This document shows positions 15,765 through 23,778 of a DNA stretch of 41,873 nt, piece after piece (the stretch's first letter is position 1; each line of letters starts with the position of its first letter). The DNA comes from PKWO01 sp036561005. GTDB taxonomy: Bacteria; Pseudomonadota; Gammaproteobacteria; Burkholderiales; Burkholderiaceae_D. The position numbers and the translations under genes were made by a program. Under the pieces are notes generated by a model that saw nothing but the letters and a program-made list of their open reading frames with translations, was not told the DNA's origin and did no database searches. The stretch is from NCBI GenBank assembly GCA_036561005.1, contig DATBQE010000120.1, forward strand, positions 1 to 41,873. Direction: 5' to 3'.

Positions 15765-16817
15765 ATGCACGCAGACCGCTACGCCGAAATTCGCCGGGAT
15801 TGCCTCTCTGCCGTCGCCAAGCAGGCCGACGTGCGCACAAAGTTGGGCTTTCAACACCTTGCCGTCACTGGCGGCACGGGGTTTCTCGGTACGTGGATTG
15901 CCGAAACCGTGGCCGCGCTGAACGATGAATATCACCTAGGCATCACGGTCGACCTTTATGCTCGAAATACAGGTGATTGGGCGAAGAAGTATCCCCATCT
16001 TGCCGCGCGCGCAGATTTGAACCTGAAATCGCAGGATGTACGCTCACCGTTCGAATTTGCCCGCAACACGAATTTCGTGGTGCACGCCGCCGGCATTCCG
16101 AACAATCGCGTGCACTCTTCCGATCCCCTGCGTGTGCAGCAAACCACCGTACTGGGCATGAATAACGCACTTGAGGCAGCCACGCAACTGGATAACCTTG
16201 TGCGCTTCCTCAATGTCAGCTCGTGCCTGGTAAGCGGCACGCCGAACCGCCCCGGCGCCTTGAAGGAAAGCGACTTCTTCCCGCTTGCCTGTGCCCAGTT
16301 GCATACGATATATGCGGAATCGAAACGTGCTGCCGAAAGCCTGGCGACCATTTACCGCAGCCAGTTCCGCATGCCGGTCAGCACAATTCGTCCATTCACC
16401 TTTGCCGGACCCTACCAGGAACTCGATCGCCCCTGGGCATTGAACAACTTCCTGCGCGACGTACTCACCGGCGGTGAGGTGCGTATCCATGGCGACGGCT
16501 CGGCGCGGCGCAGCTATCTGTACGGGAGCGACGCGGCTTGGTGGACGTTGGCGGCGCTGGTCAATGGCGAAAACGGCGCTGTGTACAACATCGGCAGCGG
16601 CAATCCGGTGTCGCACCAGGATCTGGTGGCGATCATCGGCGAGCATGTGTCGCCAAAGCCACGTGTCGTTACCAATACGGCGCCATCGAAACAGCGGCAG
16701 CAGGACGACTTGTTTCCCGATATCGAACTGACCCAGCATGCACTTGGTGTAACGCAAACCTGTTCCCTCGAGCAAACCGTCGACAAGACCTACCGCTGGT
16801 TCGTATCAAGTAGATAA
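15765..16817 (+). CDS. NAD-dependent epimerase/dehydratase family (extended SDR), second copy
   Basis: A 350-residue extended SDR, paralogous to the enzyme encoded at 9436-10551. The Rossmann motif GGTGFLG is near residue 36, the Ser is in NVSSCLVSG, the catalytic YAESK follows, and the C-terminal part contains GDGSARRSYLYG and YNIGSGNP. Its overall length and blocks fit a nucleotide-sugar 4-reductase or epimerase. In the proposed pathway one of the two SDRs would reduce the ketone created by the ThDP enzyme, as YerF does, and the other may act on another carbon. Which does which cannot be told from sequence. The gene ends the plus-strand operon and its last 12 bases overlap the 3' end of rfbG on the opposite strand. 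Confidence 0.85.
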   Translation: MHADRYAEIRRDCLSAVAKQADVRTKLGFQHLAVTGGTGFLGTWIAETVAALNDEYHLGITVDLYARNTGDWAKKYPHLAARADLNLKSQDVRSPFEFARNTNFVVHAAGIPNNRVHSSDPLRVQQTTVLGMNNALEAATQLDNLVRFLNVSSCLVSGTPNRPGALKESDFFPLACAQLHTIYAESKRAAESLATIYRSQFRMPVSTIRPFTFAGPYQELDRPWALNNFLRDVLTGGEVRIHGDGSARRSYLYGSDAAWWTLAALVNGENGAVYNIGSGNPVSHQDLVAIIGEHVSPKPRVVTNTAPSKQRQQDDLFPDIELTQHALGVTQTCSLEQTVDKTYRWFVSSR

Positions 16818-17906
16818 ATAAGATTGAATCTGCGCGAGCGTAGTCTCGCGCATGTCGGCACCCTGCTCGCGTGCCTTGTGCCATTCAACGATACGGTCTA
16901 TCGTCTGCTCGATATTCCATCGCGGCTTCCAGCCAAGCTCACCGCGCGCCTTGGAACAATCAAGCTTCAAATAGTGAGCCTCGTGCGGGTGCGGCGCGCC
17001 ATCCAGTGCCCAACTGGCGCCGTCACCCCAGGTTCTGGCAATGCGATCAACAATCCAGGCCACCGGCTTGACGTCACCCTCGTATGGCCCGAAATTCCAG
17101 CCTTCGCCGAAGGCAACGCCTTCCTTGTGCAGTTTCTGGGCCAATTGCAAATACCCGGACAAGGGCTCCAGCACATGTTGCCAAGGCCGTATGGCGTCGG
17201 GATTGCGGATCAACACCGGCTCGCCAAGTTCAATTGCCCGCAATATGTCGGGAATCAGACGGTCACGCGCCCAATCTCCCCCACCGATCACGTTGCCTGC
17301 ACGCGCGCTGGCGAGCGCAATGCCGTGCTCAGCGTATTTCGCCGGATTGAAGTAGGAATTGCGATAGGCAGACGTGACAAGTTCGGCGCACGCCTTGCTG
17401 TTGCTGTAGGGGTCATAACCGCCAAGCCGGTCATTTTCCCGGTATCCCCAGGCCCATTCCTTGTTCTCATAGCATTTGTCGCTGGTCACATTCAGCACCG
17501 CGCGCACGCCGCTTGTGGCACGCACTGCGTCAAACAGATTGACCAGACCAAGCACATTGACGGCATAGGTCTCGGCGGGCTCCTCATAGGAATATCGCAC
17601 CAACGCCTGTGCCGCCAGATGCAGCACAATTTCAGGCTTGGACTCGGTCATTGCCTGTTTCAATGCTGCCGCGTCTCGGATATCGCCAATGACCGAGCGC
17701 ATGCCCGCACCGACTTGTGCCGCCTCGAATAAATTCGGTGTGGAAGGTGGCGGCAATGCGTAACCGGTCACTTCTGCACCAAGAGATTGCAACCAGAGGC
17801 CAAGCCAGCCACCCTTGAAGCCGGTATGGCCGGTCAGGAATACGCGCCGGCCTTTCCAGAATCGCTTGTCGATCAAATTTTCCAAGGCGCTTTCCCGCTT
17901 TCCCAC
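16806..17906 (-). CDS. rfbG: CDP-glucose 4,6-dehydratase
   Basis: A 366-residue extended SDR converting CDP-glucose to CDP-4-keto-6-deoxyglucose. The N-terminal signature GHTGFKGGWLGLWL (near 22) and the stretch YALPPPSTPNLFE are characteristic of RfbG. The catalytic Tyr-Lys is in YSNSKACAE, and ENDRLGGYDPYSNSKA is strongly conserved. It overlaps rfbF upstream by 34 bases, so the two are translationally coupled, and it feeds RfbH encoded on the opposite strand. Its 3' end overlaps the second SDR gene by 12 bases in a tail-to-tail arrangement with no terminator between them. The first residues before IDKRFW are less conserved, so a start a few codons later cannot be excluded. Confidence 0.96.
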   Translation of the reverse strand: MGKRESALENLIDKRFWKGRRVFLTGHTGFKGGWLGLWLQSLGAEVTGYALPPPSTPNLFEAAQVGAGMRSVIGDIRDAAALKQAMTESKPEIVLHLAAQALVRYSYEEPAETYAVNVLGLVNLFDAVRATSGVRAVLNVTSDKCYENKEWAWGYRENDRLGGYDPYSNSKACAELVTSAYRNSYFNPAKYAEHGIALASARAGNVIGGGDWARDRLIPDILRAIELGEPVLIRNPDAIRPWQHVLEPLSGYLQLAQKLHKEGVAFGEGWNFGPYEGDVKPVAWIVDRIARTWGDGASWALDGAPHPHEAHYLKLDCSKARGELGWKPRWNIEQTIDRIVEWHKAREQGADMRETTLAQIQSYLST

Positions 17907-18640
17907 AATTCTTCGAGATAAACCTTGTCGCGCAGCGTATCCATGGGCTGCCAGAAGCCCTTATGGAAATACGCCTGCAGTTGCCCATCGGCTGCGAGGC
18001 GTTCCATCGGCGTGCGCTCCCAGATCGTTTCGTCTCCTTCGACAAAGTCCAGAACCTTGGGAGACAAGACAAAAAAGCCGCCGTTGATCCACGCGCCGTC
18101 GCCTTGCGGCTTTTCCTGGAAACTCGATATGGCAGAGCCGTCGAGGATCAGCGCACCGAAGCGCCCCGGCGGTTGGGTCGCGGTCAGCGTTGCGAGCTTG
18201 CCGTGCTGCTTGTGAAACTCGATCAGTCCGGAAATATTAACGTCGCTGACACCGTCGCCGTAGGTCATGCAAAACATGTCGTCGTCGGCCACATAGCGCG
18301 CGACCCGCTTCAGGCGCCCGCCGGTCATGGTGTCGTCGCCGGTATCGATCACGGTCACCTTCCAGGGTTCGGCGTGGCGGCTATGCACTTCCATCTGGTT
18401 GTTCTTCATGTCGAAGGTGACGTCAGAGGTGTGCAAGAAGTAATTGGCAAAATATTCTTTGATGACATAGCCGCGGTAGCCGCAACAAATCACGAATTCG
18501 TTGATGCCGTGTTGCGAGTAACTGCGCATGATATGCCACAGGATAGGTTTGCCGCCTATCGTGACCATCGGTTTCGGCTTGACCACCGTTTCTTCGCTCA
18601 GGCGCGTTCCGAGACCGCCTGCAAGAATGACCGCTTTCAT
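17873..18640 (-). CDS. rfbF: Glucose-1-phosphate cytidylyltransferase
   Basis: A 255-residue nucleotidyltransferase making CDP-glucose from CTP and glucose-1-phosphate. The N-terminus MKAVILAGGLGTRLSEET and the KPKPMVTIGGKPILWHIM block are diagnostic of RfbF. The metal-site region YGDGVSDV is also present. It is the first committed step of the CDP-3,6-dideoxyhexose route and is followed directly by rfbG with a 34-base overlap. A purine-rich stretch (GAGGAGAAGAAC on the coding strand) lies just before the ATG. The gene lies downstream of the GSCFA gene with a 22-base gap, so it may be co-transcribed with the minus-strand modification genes that begin near 25386. Confidence 0.97.
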   Translation of the reverse strand: MKAVILAGGLGTRLSEETVVKPKPMVTIGGKPILWHIMRSYSQHGINEFVICCGYRGYVIKEYFANYFLHTSDVTFDMKNNQMEVHSRHAEPWKVTVIDTGDDTMTGGRLKRVARYVADDDMFCMTYGDGVSDVNISGLIEFHKQHGKLATLTATQPPGRFGALILDGSAISSFQEKPQGDGAWINGGFFVLSPKVLDFVEGDETIWERTPMERLAADGQLQAYFHKGFWQPMDTLRDKVYLEELWESGKAPWKI

Positions 18641-18662
18641 TTGTTCTTCTCCTCACTTACGC

Positions 18663-19736
18663 TTAGCGGACAACGTCGTTAAAAATTTCTTCGCACTCGA
18701 CATCGAGCAACGCACTAATCCTTTCGCTCGCAGGTGCGTGGCCGGCTTGCGCTGTCGATGGCGAACCGGAGGCCGATACTTTGGGTTCTCCATCGATGAA
18801 AGTTGCAAAAAACCGGCTCATGACGTGCGCCACGCCGCGCTCGGTCACTTCGCGCAAATCCGACGCGAGGTATTGCCCAAACGATGCACCATGCGACACA
18901 ATTTCAAAAGACGGGAAATATTGGACATGATTGTAACGCGACTCGATTTCGCCGCATACGGCACGCAACACGGACTTCGAGTAACTTGATGCTTCCAGCA
19001 CGTTATTTGCAGTATAAGTCGCCACCAGCGGGACCGGTGACACGGTCAAAATGATCTTCAGTGCAGGATTGACCTGCTGCAAGCCGATGATCAAACCTTC
19101 GAGATCAGCGCTGACTTCCGGGTAGTTGAGATTGCGGAATCGATGCAAATTCGCGTCATAAGCCCCCTTCGCAGTGCCGGGGCAAACCGGATAGGTGTAA
19201 CCGCCCTCGGCGTGGTACCACGATTCCGTCAGGCCCAGCGTGAACACGAACACGTCGGTCGTCTCGAACATCTTCCTGACGCAGGCCAGGTGATAAATGC
19301 GATCGCTGCGTGCTTCCTGCCAATCGGCAAATCCCTGCGGAATCGCATTCGGCCGCAGCAAATCATAAATGCGCCCGTCCTGCTCGGCAAAGTCCTCGAT
19401 CATGGGCACCAGCCCAAACGCCTGCTTGAACAGTTCGATGCACTGGCGCGCCGTGTAGAGGTTGCCGTAGCGCGCGGAAAACAAGCGGTAACTCTCGACC
19501 TCGCCGCCGAATTCGATCATGAGGGGATGCGGTGTTTCGGCAATATACGTGCTGCGTCCCGCCTTGTTGAGATAACGTGCGATATGCTGGGCGAAGCAGC
19601 TGCCGGCTGTCGCAATCTTGCTCGATTCGGTCAGCTTGAACTTTGGCGTGCCGCCGAGTGCGACATCGCGCCAGGGCTCATTGGAGACAAAACGTTTCCA
19701 AAAATTTTGATCCGGCAGGTTGGAATAAGGATGCAT
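18663..19736 (-). CDS. GSCFA-domain protein
   Basis: A 357-residue protein whose family motif is visible as TAGSCFAQHIARYL near residue 44, preceded by the conserved NFWKRFVSNEPW. GSCFA proteins are related to SGNH/GDSL hydrolases. In this motif the Ser of GSC would be the nucleophile, and many members lie in surface polysaccharide clusters, where acyl transfer or removal is suspected. The N-terminal start MHPYSNLPDQNFW looks natural. It lies 12 bases after a second SGNH-like gene and before rfbF. A role as O-acyl transferase or esterase on the cluster's sugar is inference. Family membership is clear and the biochemical function is not established. Confidence 0.88.
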   Translation of the reverse strand: MHPYSNLPDQNFWKRFVSNEPWRDVALGGTPKFKLTESSKIATAGSCFAQHIARYLNKAGRSTYIAETPHPLMIEFGGEVESYRLFSARYGNLYTARQCIELFKQAFGLVPMIEDFAEQDGRIYDLLRPNAIPQGFADWQEARSDRIYHLACVRKMFETTDVFVFTLGLTESWYHAEGGYTYPVCPGTAKGAYDANLHRFRNLNYPEVSADLEGLIIGLQQVNPALKIILTVSPVPLVATYTANNVLEASSYSKSVLRAVCGEIESRYNHVQYFPSFEIVSHGASFGQYLASDLREVTERGVAHVMSRFFATFIDGEPKVSASGSPSTAQAGHAPASERISALLDVECEEIFNDVVR

Positions 19737-19748
19737 CGCGTTCCCTTT

Positions 19749-20579
19749 CTAGGCGCTGGCCACGGCCTGCATTTGCTGCAACACCAGCTCGCCATAGGCT
19801 TCATTGCCATGGGTGGCACCGTAGGTCAGTTCGTCATTCAATGCGCCATCGGGACCAAGCGCATCCGGCGGGCATTCAAGCATGGCGACGTTGAACACCT
19901 TTAAAGATTCACTCAGCAAGCGGATCGACAGCAGGTAATACTTGACGCGGATCGAGAGTGGCGTAATGCCATCGCGTTCGATCAGTTCGCGAAATACCTC
20001 TGGCGCCTGATTGATCCTGGCTTCCGAAGCAACGGGTGGCGGCGGGGCAACATGCACGATGCGCATGGTCGGCAGCTTGTTGCGCATCATGGCCACACAG
20101 GCAATGGCTGGGCTCAGTGCCTTTTCGACTTGCCGTTTGATGACTTCAAATGGAATCGGTTGCCGGCCGGGGAGCAGAGCCAGGTCCGGGCGCCAGGGGA
20201 GTTGGAAGTCATAGGGTGTCTCGTGCTGCACGAGCGAAAGCATCGAATGTTCGTTTCCGTGCATGAAGGAAAACAGGATGTTCCCTTCCTGCAGCGCTTC
20301 CAGCGACAGCAGCAAATTGACGTAGCCCTCGGCCGCGAGCAATTGCTTCTGTCCATCCGGCTGGTTGCGAATTTCTGCGACACTGCCCCAGCCTGTAGCA
20401 CGCGACACGACAAAAGCCTTCATACGACCTTCGTGAACCAGTGCCGGCTTGGCCTCGACATCAAAGAAAGCGCCGCCGCTGGTCATTTCCGACCAGTTTT
20501 GATGCGTCATCGCCAACGCGCCTGCGCTTGCGGCCTTCAGGACGTTGATCACGTGACTCATGCCCAGCACGTAAATCAT
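19749..20579 (-). CDS. SGNH/GDSL-like hydrolase-type protein, uncharacterised
   Basis: A 276-residue protein not recognised by name. Three spaced motifs fit an SGNH fold: YVLGMSHV at residues 3-10 (block I, G-x-S), FMHGNEH near 104 (block III, G-x-N type) and GATHGNEAYGELVL near 254 (block V, His followed by Asn). No signal peptide or membrane segment is seen, so it is probably cytosolic. Its ATG overlaps the stop of the 998-residue modular protein by 4 bases, and it precedes the GSCFA gene by 12 bases, so the three are likely translated together. It may add or remove an O-acyl group on the sugar made by the cluster. The fold call is tentative and rests on motif order rather than overall similarity. 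Confidence 0.6.
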   Translation of the reverse strand: MIYVLGMSHVINVLKAASAGALAMTHQNWSEMTSGGAFFDVEAKPALVHEGRMKAFVVSRATGWGSVAEIRNQPDGQKQLLAAEGYVNLLLSLEALQEGNILFSFMHGNEHSMLSLVQHETPYDFQLPWRPDLALLPGRQPIPFEVIKRQVEKALSPAIACVAMMRNKLPTMRIVHVAPPPPVASEARINQAPEVFRELIERDGITPLSIRVKYYLLSIRLLSESLKVFNVAMLECPPDALGPDGALNDELTYGATHGNEAYGELVLQQMQAVASA

Positions 20580-23572
20580 ACTTGAGCCTTCCGGTAGACG
20601 AATTCAAATTCATCCATATTCTGGTTGCGACCCAGATTCCATTCAGCAAAGGTCTCGCTGATCAGGCTGAAATTCTTTGGAATCGGGAAATCTCTGGCAG
20701 ACACCAGGCTCACCTTGGTGTGGTTTATATGGAAAAACCAGCCGCGAGCCTTGATCAGCTTGGCCGCCTGCAAGACATAGTGCTCTATCGTTTCGGGCGA
20801 CATTTCGGCGAGGCTGTAGGAATTGAATACCAGATCACACGAGTCGTGATCCAGCTTGTCGATCTGGAAATTCGGCATCAGCACGATGTCGTATTCAGCC
20901 AGTGTGGCGGCGTTGAATTCGGCCTCGCCATACAACAACACTTTCTTGTCCGGAAATGCCTTGAGGAGGTAATAACTGGTCAGGGCCAGGTTTTCCGGCA
21001 GGTCGAAGTCAACGTAGACCGCATTGGTTACGTCGCGAACCACGTAATACGCCATGCCGCCGAATCCGCCGCCGATTTCCGCGACCACCTTCTTGTCTGG
21101 AACATCCTGCAGCATGTCGGCGATGCGGTTTGCGTAATAATGCTGGTAATCGGCGCCCGATTTGATGAATTGGCCATCCACATAGTAGCCGTAAGGATTG
21201 CCTATCAAAGGCGAGCTCAGGCTCGCAATCGGATAGCGCTCGCCGGTCAATTTCTTCCAGAGATTGAAACGGTGAATGGAATCGTTCAAAAACAGATGCC
21301 GATGTTCGTGCGCGATGGGGCCGGAGAAAAATGCGCTTTGCATGTCCACCGGCACGCCCACCAATCCCGTGCTGCAGGAATCGCGCCAGAAATTGCGATA
21401 AATCTTGTCCAGCTCAGGCAGGTTTTCGGTTTCCAGCGCACGAATCACCCCACGCAAATTGTGCTTGTAGATGGGTAGCCATAAATTGCTTGGACGGAAT
21501 ACAGCCGGTCCGCGCTCCAGTTCGGCCGATGCCTTGCGATACGAAACCAGAATGCGCTGCAAAATCGCCGTGTCGTCCCCCGATTGATCGAGCCGGTCGG
21601 CGAAGCAACGATTGATATCCAGGTTGGCGATATAGTGGGGGTCACTCCGGTAGCCTGCGCTGGTTGCCACAATGCCGGCCAGTGCTTGCCGTGCCGCAGC
21701 AAGCTTGGGCCGCGAAGATACGATGGCTTCAAAGTTGGCGCTGGCCTGTTCCATGTAGGGAGCCGAACGCAAGATCGCCAGGTTATTTTCCGCTCCGGTG
21801 AAGTCAGGCCGCAGGCTGACAGCCGTGGAAAAGCATTGCATCGCCTCTGCATTGCCACCCAGTGCAGCGTAGGCGCAACCAAGGTTCGAATAGGCCTCCA
21901 CCAAGCTCGCATTCACGGTGAGCGCATCGGTAAAATGGATGATGGCGTCCATATGATTTCCACCCTGGTAAGCAATCAGGCCCATCAACTGTAATGCGGT
22001 AATATTGCGTGGATCCCTGGTCAGTGCCTGATGCGCGAGAGCGCTCGCCTGCGCCGCGTCCCCTTGTGCGTGCAATTGCAATGCATGCACCGCCATATCG
22101 CTCGCACTCGGCTCGGCAGCCTTCGATTGGGGTTCAGTCGCTTGGGGGTCAGTCGTTATTGCAAGCGCAAGTCGATTGATTTTGTGGATCACGACGTCCA
22201 CCTCAGAGGCCGCGCCCTCGATCGATTGCGCGCAATGAAGCAGTTGAAAGTCACCGGCAGGCAATGCCTGCTCAATCGAAGCGACGATCGCTGCGATGGA
22301 GGTCGACTGCCCTGCCTTGTCACCCTCACTTCTCAATCCAAGGCAATTCGAAATCACCAGGTGGCCATTGGGGCGCAACACACGGAACCATTCATCGATC
22401 GCACCCGTCACATTTTTCCCCGACGGGTAGAAATCGCTGACATAGACCACATCCTGGCTTGACGACTCGAAGGGCAGATGCACGCCGTCATACCCGGAAT
22501 ACCCCGGTTCCACACCGATGGCACGTTCATCAATCGGCTTGAGCGTCGCGTGTCCCTGATGACGGTAGCCGATATGGAGCATGGCGTCGCCGCTGAAATA
22601 CTTTCGGTAAATGCCGTTTTCCTGGAAGCGCCGGTAGGCTCTCTCGACTAACGGATATCGTTCCCAATGGTTAATGGATGGCATTGCCGTATCGTCCTCT
22701 TCAAAGAACTTCAACAATTCGTCCAGCACGAAAATCCCCGTGCGTACTTTTTCCTGGGCCAGTTTTCCAAAGCAGCTCCTGACGAACTGCTTGAAACGAT
22801 TACGCACATCCAGATCGCCAGAAAAATACTCGTCCGCCGCCATGCGAAACATGCGTAGATCAATCAGATAACGTTGCAATTCGTCAAATTCCGCTACGTA
22901 ACCACAATTGTTGCGACGATTGTTGGCAACCGGCGCGGCCAGATAGCGCAACGTGCCGGACGTACGAAATAGTATGTCCAGCGCACGGAAGATATGCGGG
23001 TAAGCCGTGCCGATTGCATAGCGCGACAGCGGCACCTTGTTCCAGCTGGCCCGCTTGATGGCGATCGAACTGATATAGCCAAACAGGGAAGCGGTCATGG
23101 TACAGGCATCGAGATACGCCATGACATCGTCCTGCCGGTCAAAATGAAAATAGCGCGATTCACCGCGCAGGAATTTCAGATAGCCGGTCGGCTGCAATTG
23201 CAGGTCGCAATCGACGGCATCGGCCATGATGACGTCCGGCTCGTCCTGTGCCATCGCATGCAGCATTGCCTGGATTGCCCCCGGCACCAGCGTATCGTCA
23301 CTGCCCAGCAGCCAGAAGTATTCTCCGCGCGAATATGCAACGATTTCCAGCATGTTCCGGTCGAAGCCAACGTTCAAGTCGCGCGCCACGTAGTGCAGAT
23401 TGGGGTAATCACGGGCCAATTGTGCGACGATCTGCGCGGTATTGTCGGTTGAGTGATTGTCGCAAACCACGATTTCGACATCCTCGGAATCCGCCTGCGC
23501 CATGACGCTCTGAAGCGCGGCACCGATATAGGGCGCGCGGTTATAGGTCGGAATGCAAATCGACAATTTCAT
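20576..23572 (-). CDS. Modular protein: GT2 glycosyltransferase, methyltransferase, TPR, sugar O-methyltransferase
   Basis: A 998-residue fusion. Residues 1 to about 290 are a family 2 glycosyltransferase (MKLSICIPTYNRAPYIG at the start, CDNHSTDNT near 37, acidic LLGSDDTLVPG near 95). Residues about 330-425 resemble a class I methyltransferase (GYDGVHLPF, EWFRVLRPNGHLVIS), but its SAM-binding Gly-rich loop is poor, so it may be inactive. TPR units cover about 490-610. Residues about 640-990 match the putative sugar O-methyltransferase family: HLFLNDSIHRFNLW, NPYGYYVDGQF, VVAEIGGGFGGMAYYV (SAM loop) and NSYSLAEM. It likely transfers and methylates sugars in the cytosol. AGAGGA precedes the ATG by a suitable distance. 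Acceptor and sugar are unknown. Confidence 0.85.
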   Translation of the reverse strand: MKLSICIPTYNRAPYIGAALQSVMAQADSEDVEIVVCDNHSTDNTAQIVAQLARDYPNLHYVARDLNVGFDRNMLEIVAYSRGEYFWLLGSDDTLVPGAIQAMLHAMAQDEPDVIMADAVDCDLQLQPTGYLKFLRGESRYFHFDRQDDVMAYLDACTMTASLFGYISSIAIKRASWNKVPLSRYAIGTAYPHIFRALDILFRTSGTLRYLAAPVANNRRNNCGYVAEFDELQRYLIDLRMFRMAADEYFSGDLDVRNRFKQFVRSCFGKLAQEKVRTGIFVLDELLKFFEEDDTAMPSINHWERYPLVERAYRRFQENGIYRKYFSGDAMLHIGYRHQGHATLKPIDERAIGVEPGYSGYDGVHLPFESSSQDVVYVSDFYPSGKNVTGAIDEWFRVLRPNGHLVISNCLGLRSEGDKAGQSTSIAAIVASIEQALPAGDFQLLHCAQSIEGAASEVDVVIHKINRLALAITTDPQATEPQSKAAEPSASDMAVHALQLHAQGDAAQASALAHQALTRDPRNITALQLMGLIAYQGGNHMDAIIHFTDALTVNASLVEAYSNLGCAYAALGGNAEAMQCFSTAVSLRPDFTGAENNLAILRSAPYMEQASANFEAIVSSRPKLAAARQALAGIVATSAGYRSDPHYIANLDINRCFADRLDQSGDDTAILQRILVSYRKASAELERGPAVFRPSNLWLPIYKHNLRGVIRALETENLPELDKIYRNFWRDSCSTGLVGVPVDMQSAFFSGPIAHEHRHLFLNDSIHRFNLWKKLTGERYPIASLSSPLIGNPYGYYVDGQFIKSGADYQHYYANRIADMLQDVPDKKVVAEIGGGFGGMAYYVVRDVTNAVYVDFDLPENLALTSYYLLKAFPDKKVLLYGEAEFNAATLAEYDIVLMPNFQIDKLDHDSCDLVFNSYSLAEMSPETIEHYVLQAAKLIKARGWFFHINHTKVSLVSARDFPIPKNFSLISETFAEWNLGRNQNMDEFEFVYRKAQV

Positions 23573-23778
23573 GTGGCTGTTTATCCTCTATGTGCCCTGC
23601 CGCCGAATGGATCGATGAACGATGTAAAACGCACCATCGGCACTCTGCACACTATCGGACAACTTGGCGGAAAGCAAATTATCGAGCATCGATCCAAAGC
23701 AGGGCCAATTCTCGCCTTGTTCTCGCCTTGTTCTCGCCTTGTTCTCACTCTGTTCCCTTGCCCACGCTCATGCGCCCG
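23573..23778. other. Intergenic gap with 11-bp tandem repeats
   Basis: This 206-base gap separates the first unknown paralogue from the modular glycosyltransferase gene, both on the minus strand. It carries a small direct-repeat array at 23709-23752. The promoter for the modular gene, if it has its own, should lie here, but I see no clear -35/-10 pair. Confidence 0.4.
23709..23752. repeat. 11-bp tandem repeat, three perfect copies plus one degenerate
   Basis: The unit TTCTCGCCTTG occurs three times without mismatch (23709-23719, 23720-23730, 23731-23741), followed by the related TTCTCACTCTG (23742-23752). It lies 27 bases downstream of the stop of the minus-strand gene ending at 23779, so copy number would not disturb a reading frame. 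Confidence 0.9.
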
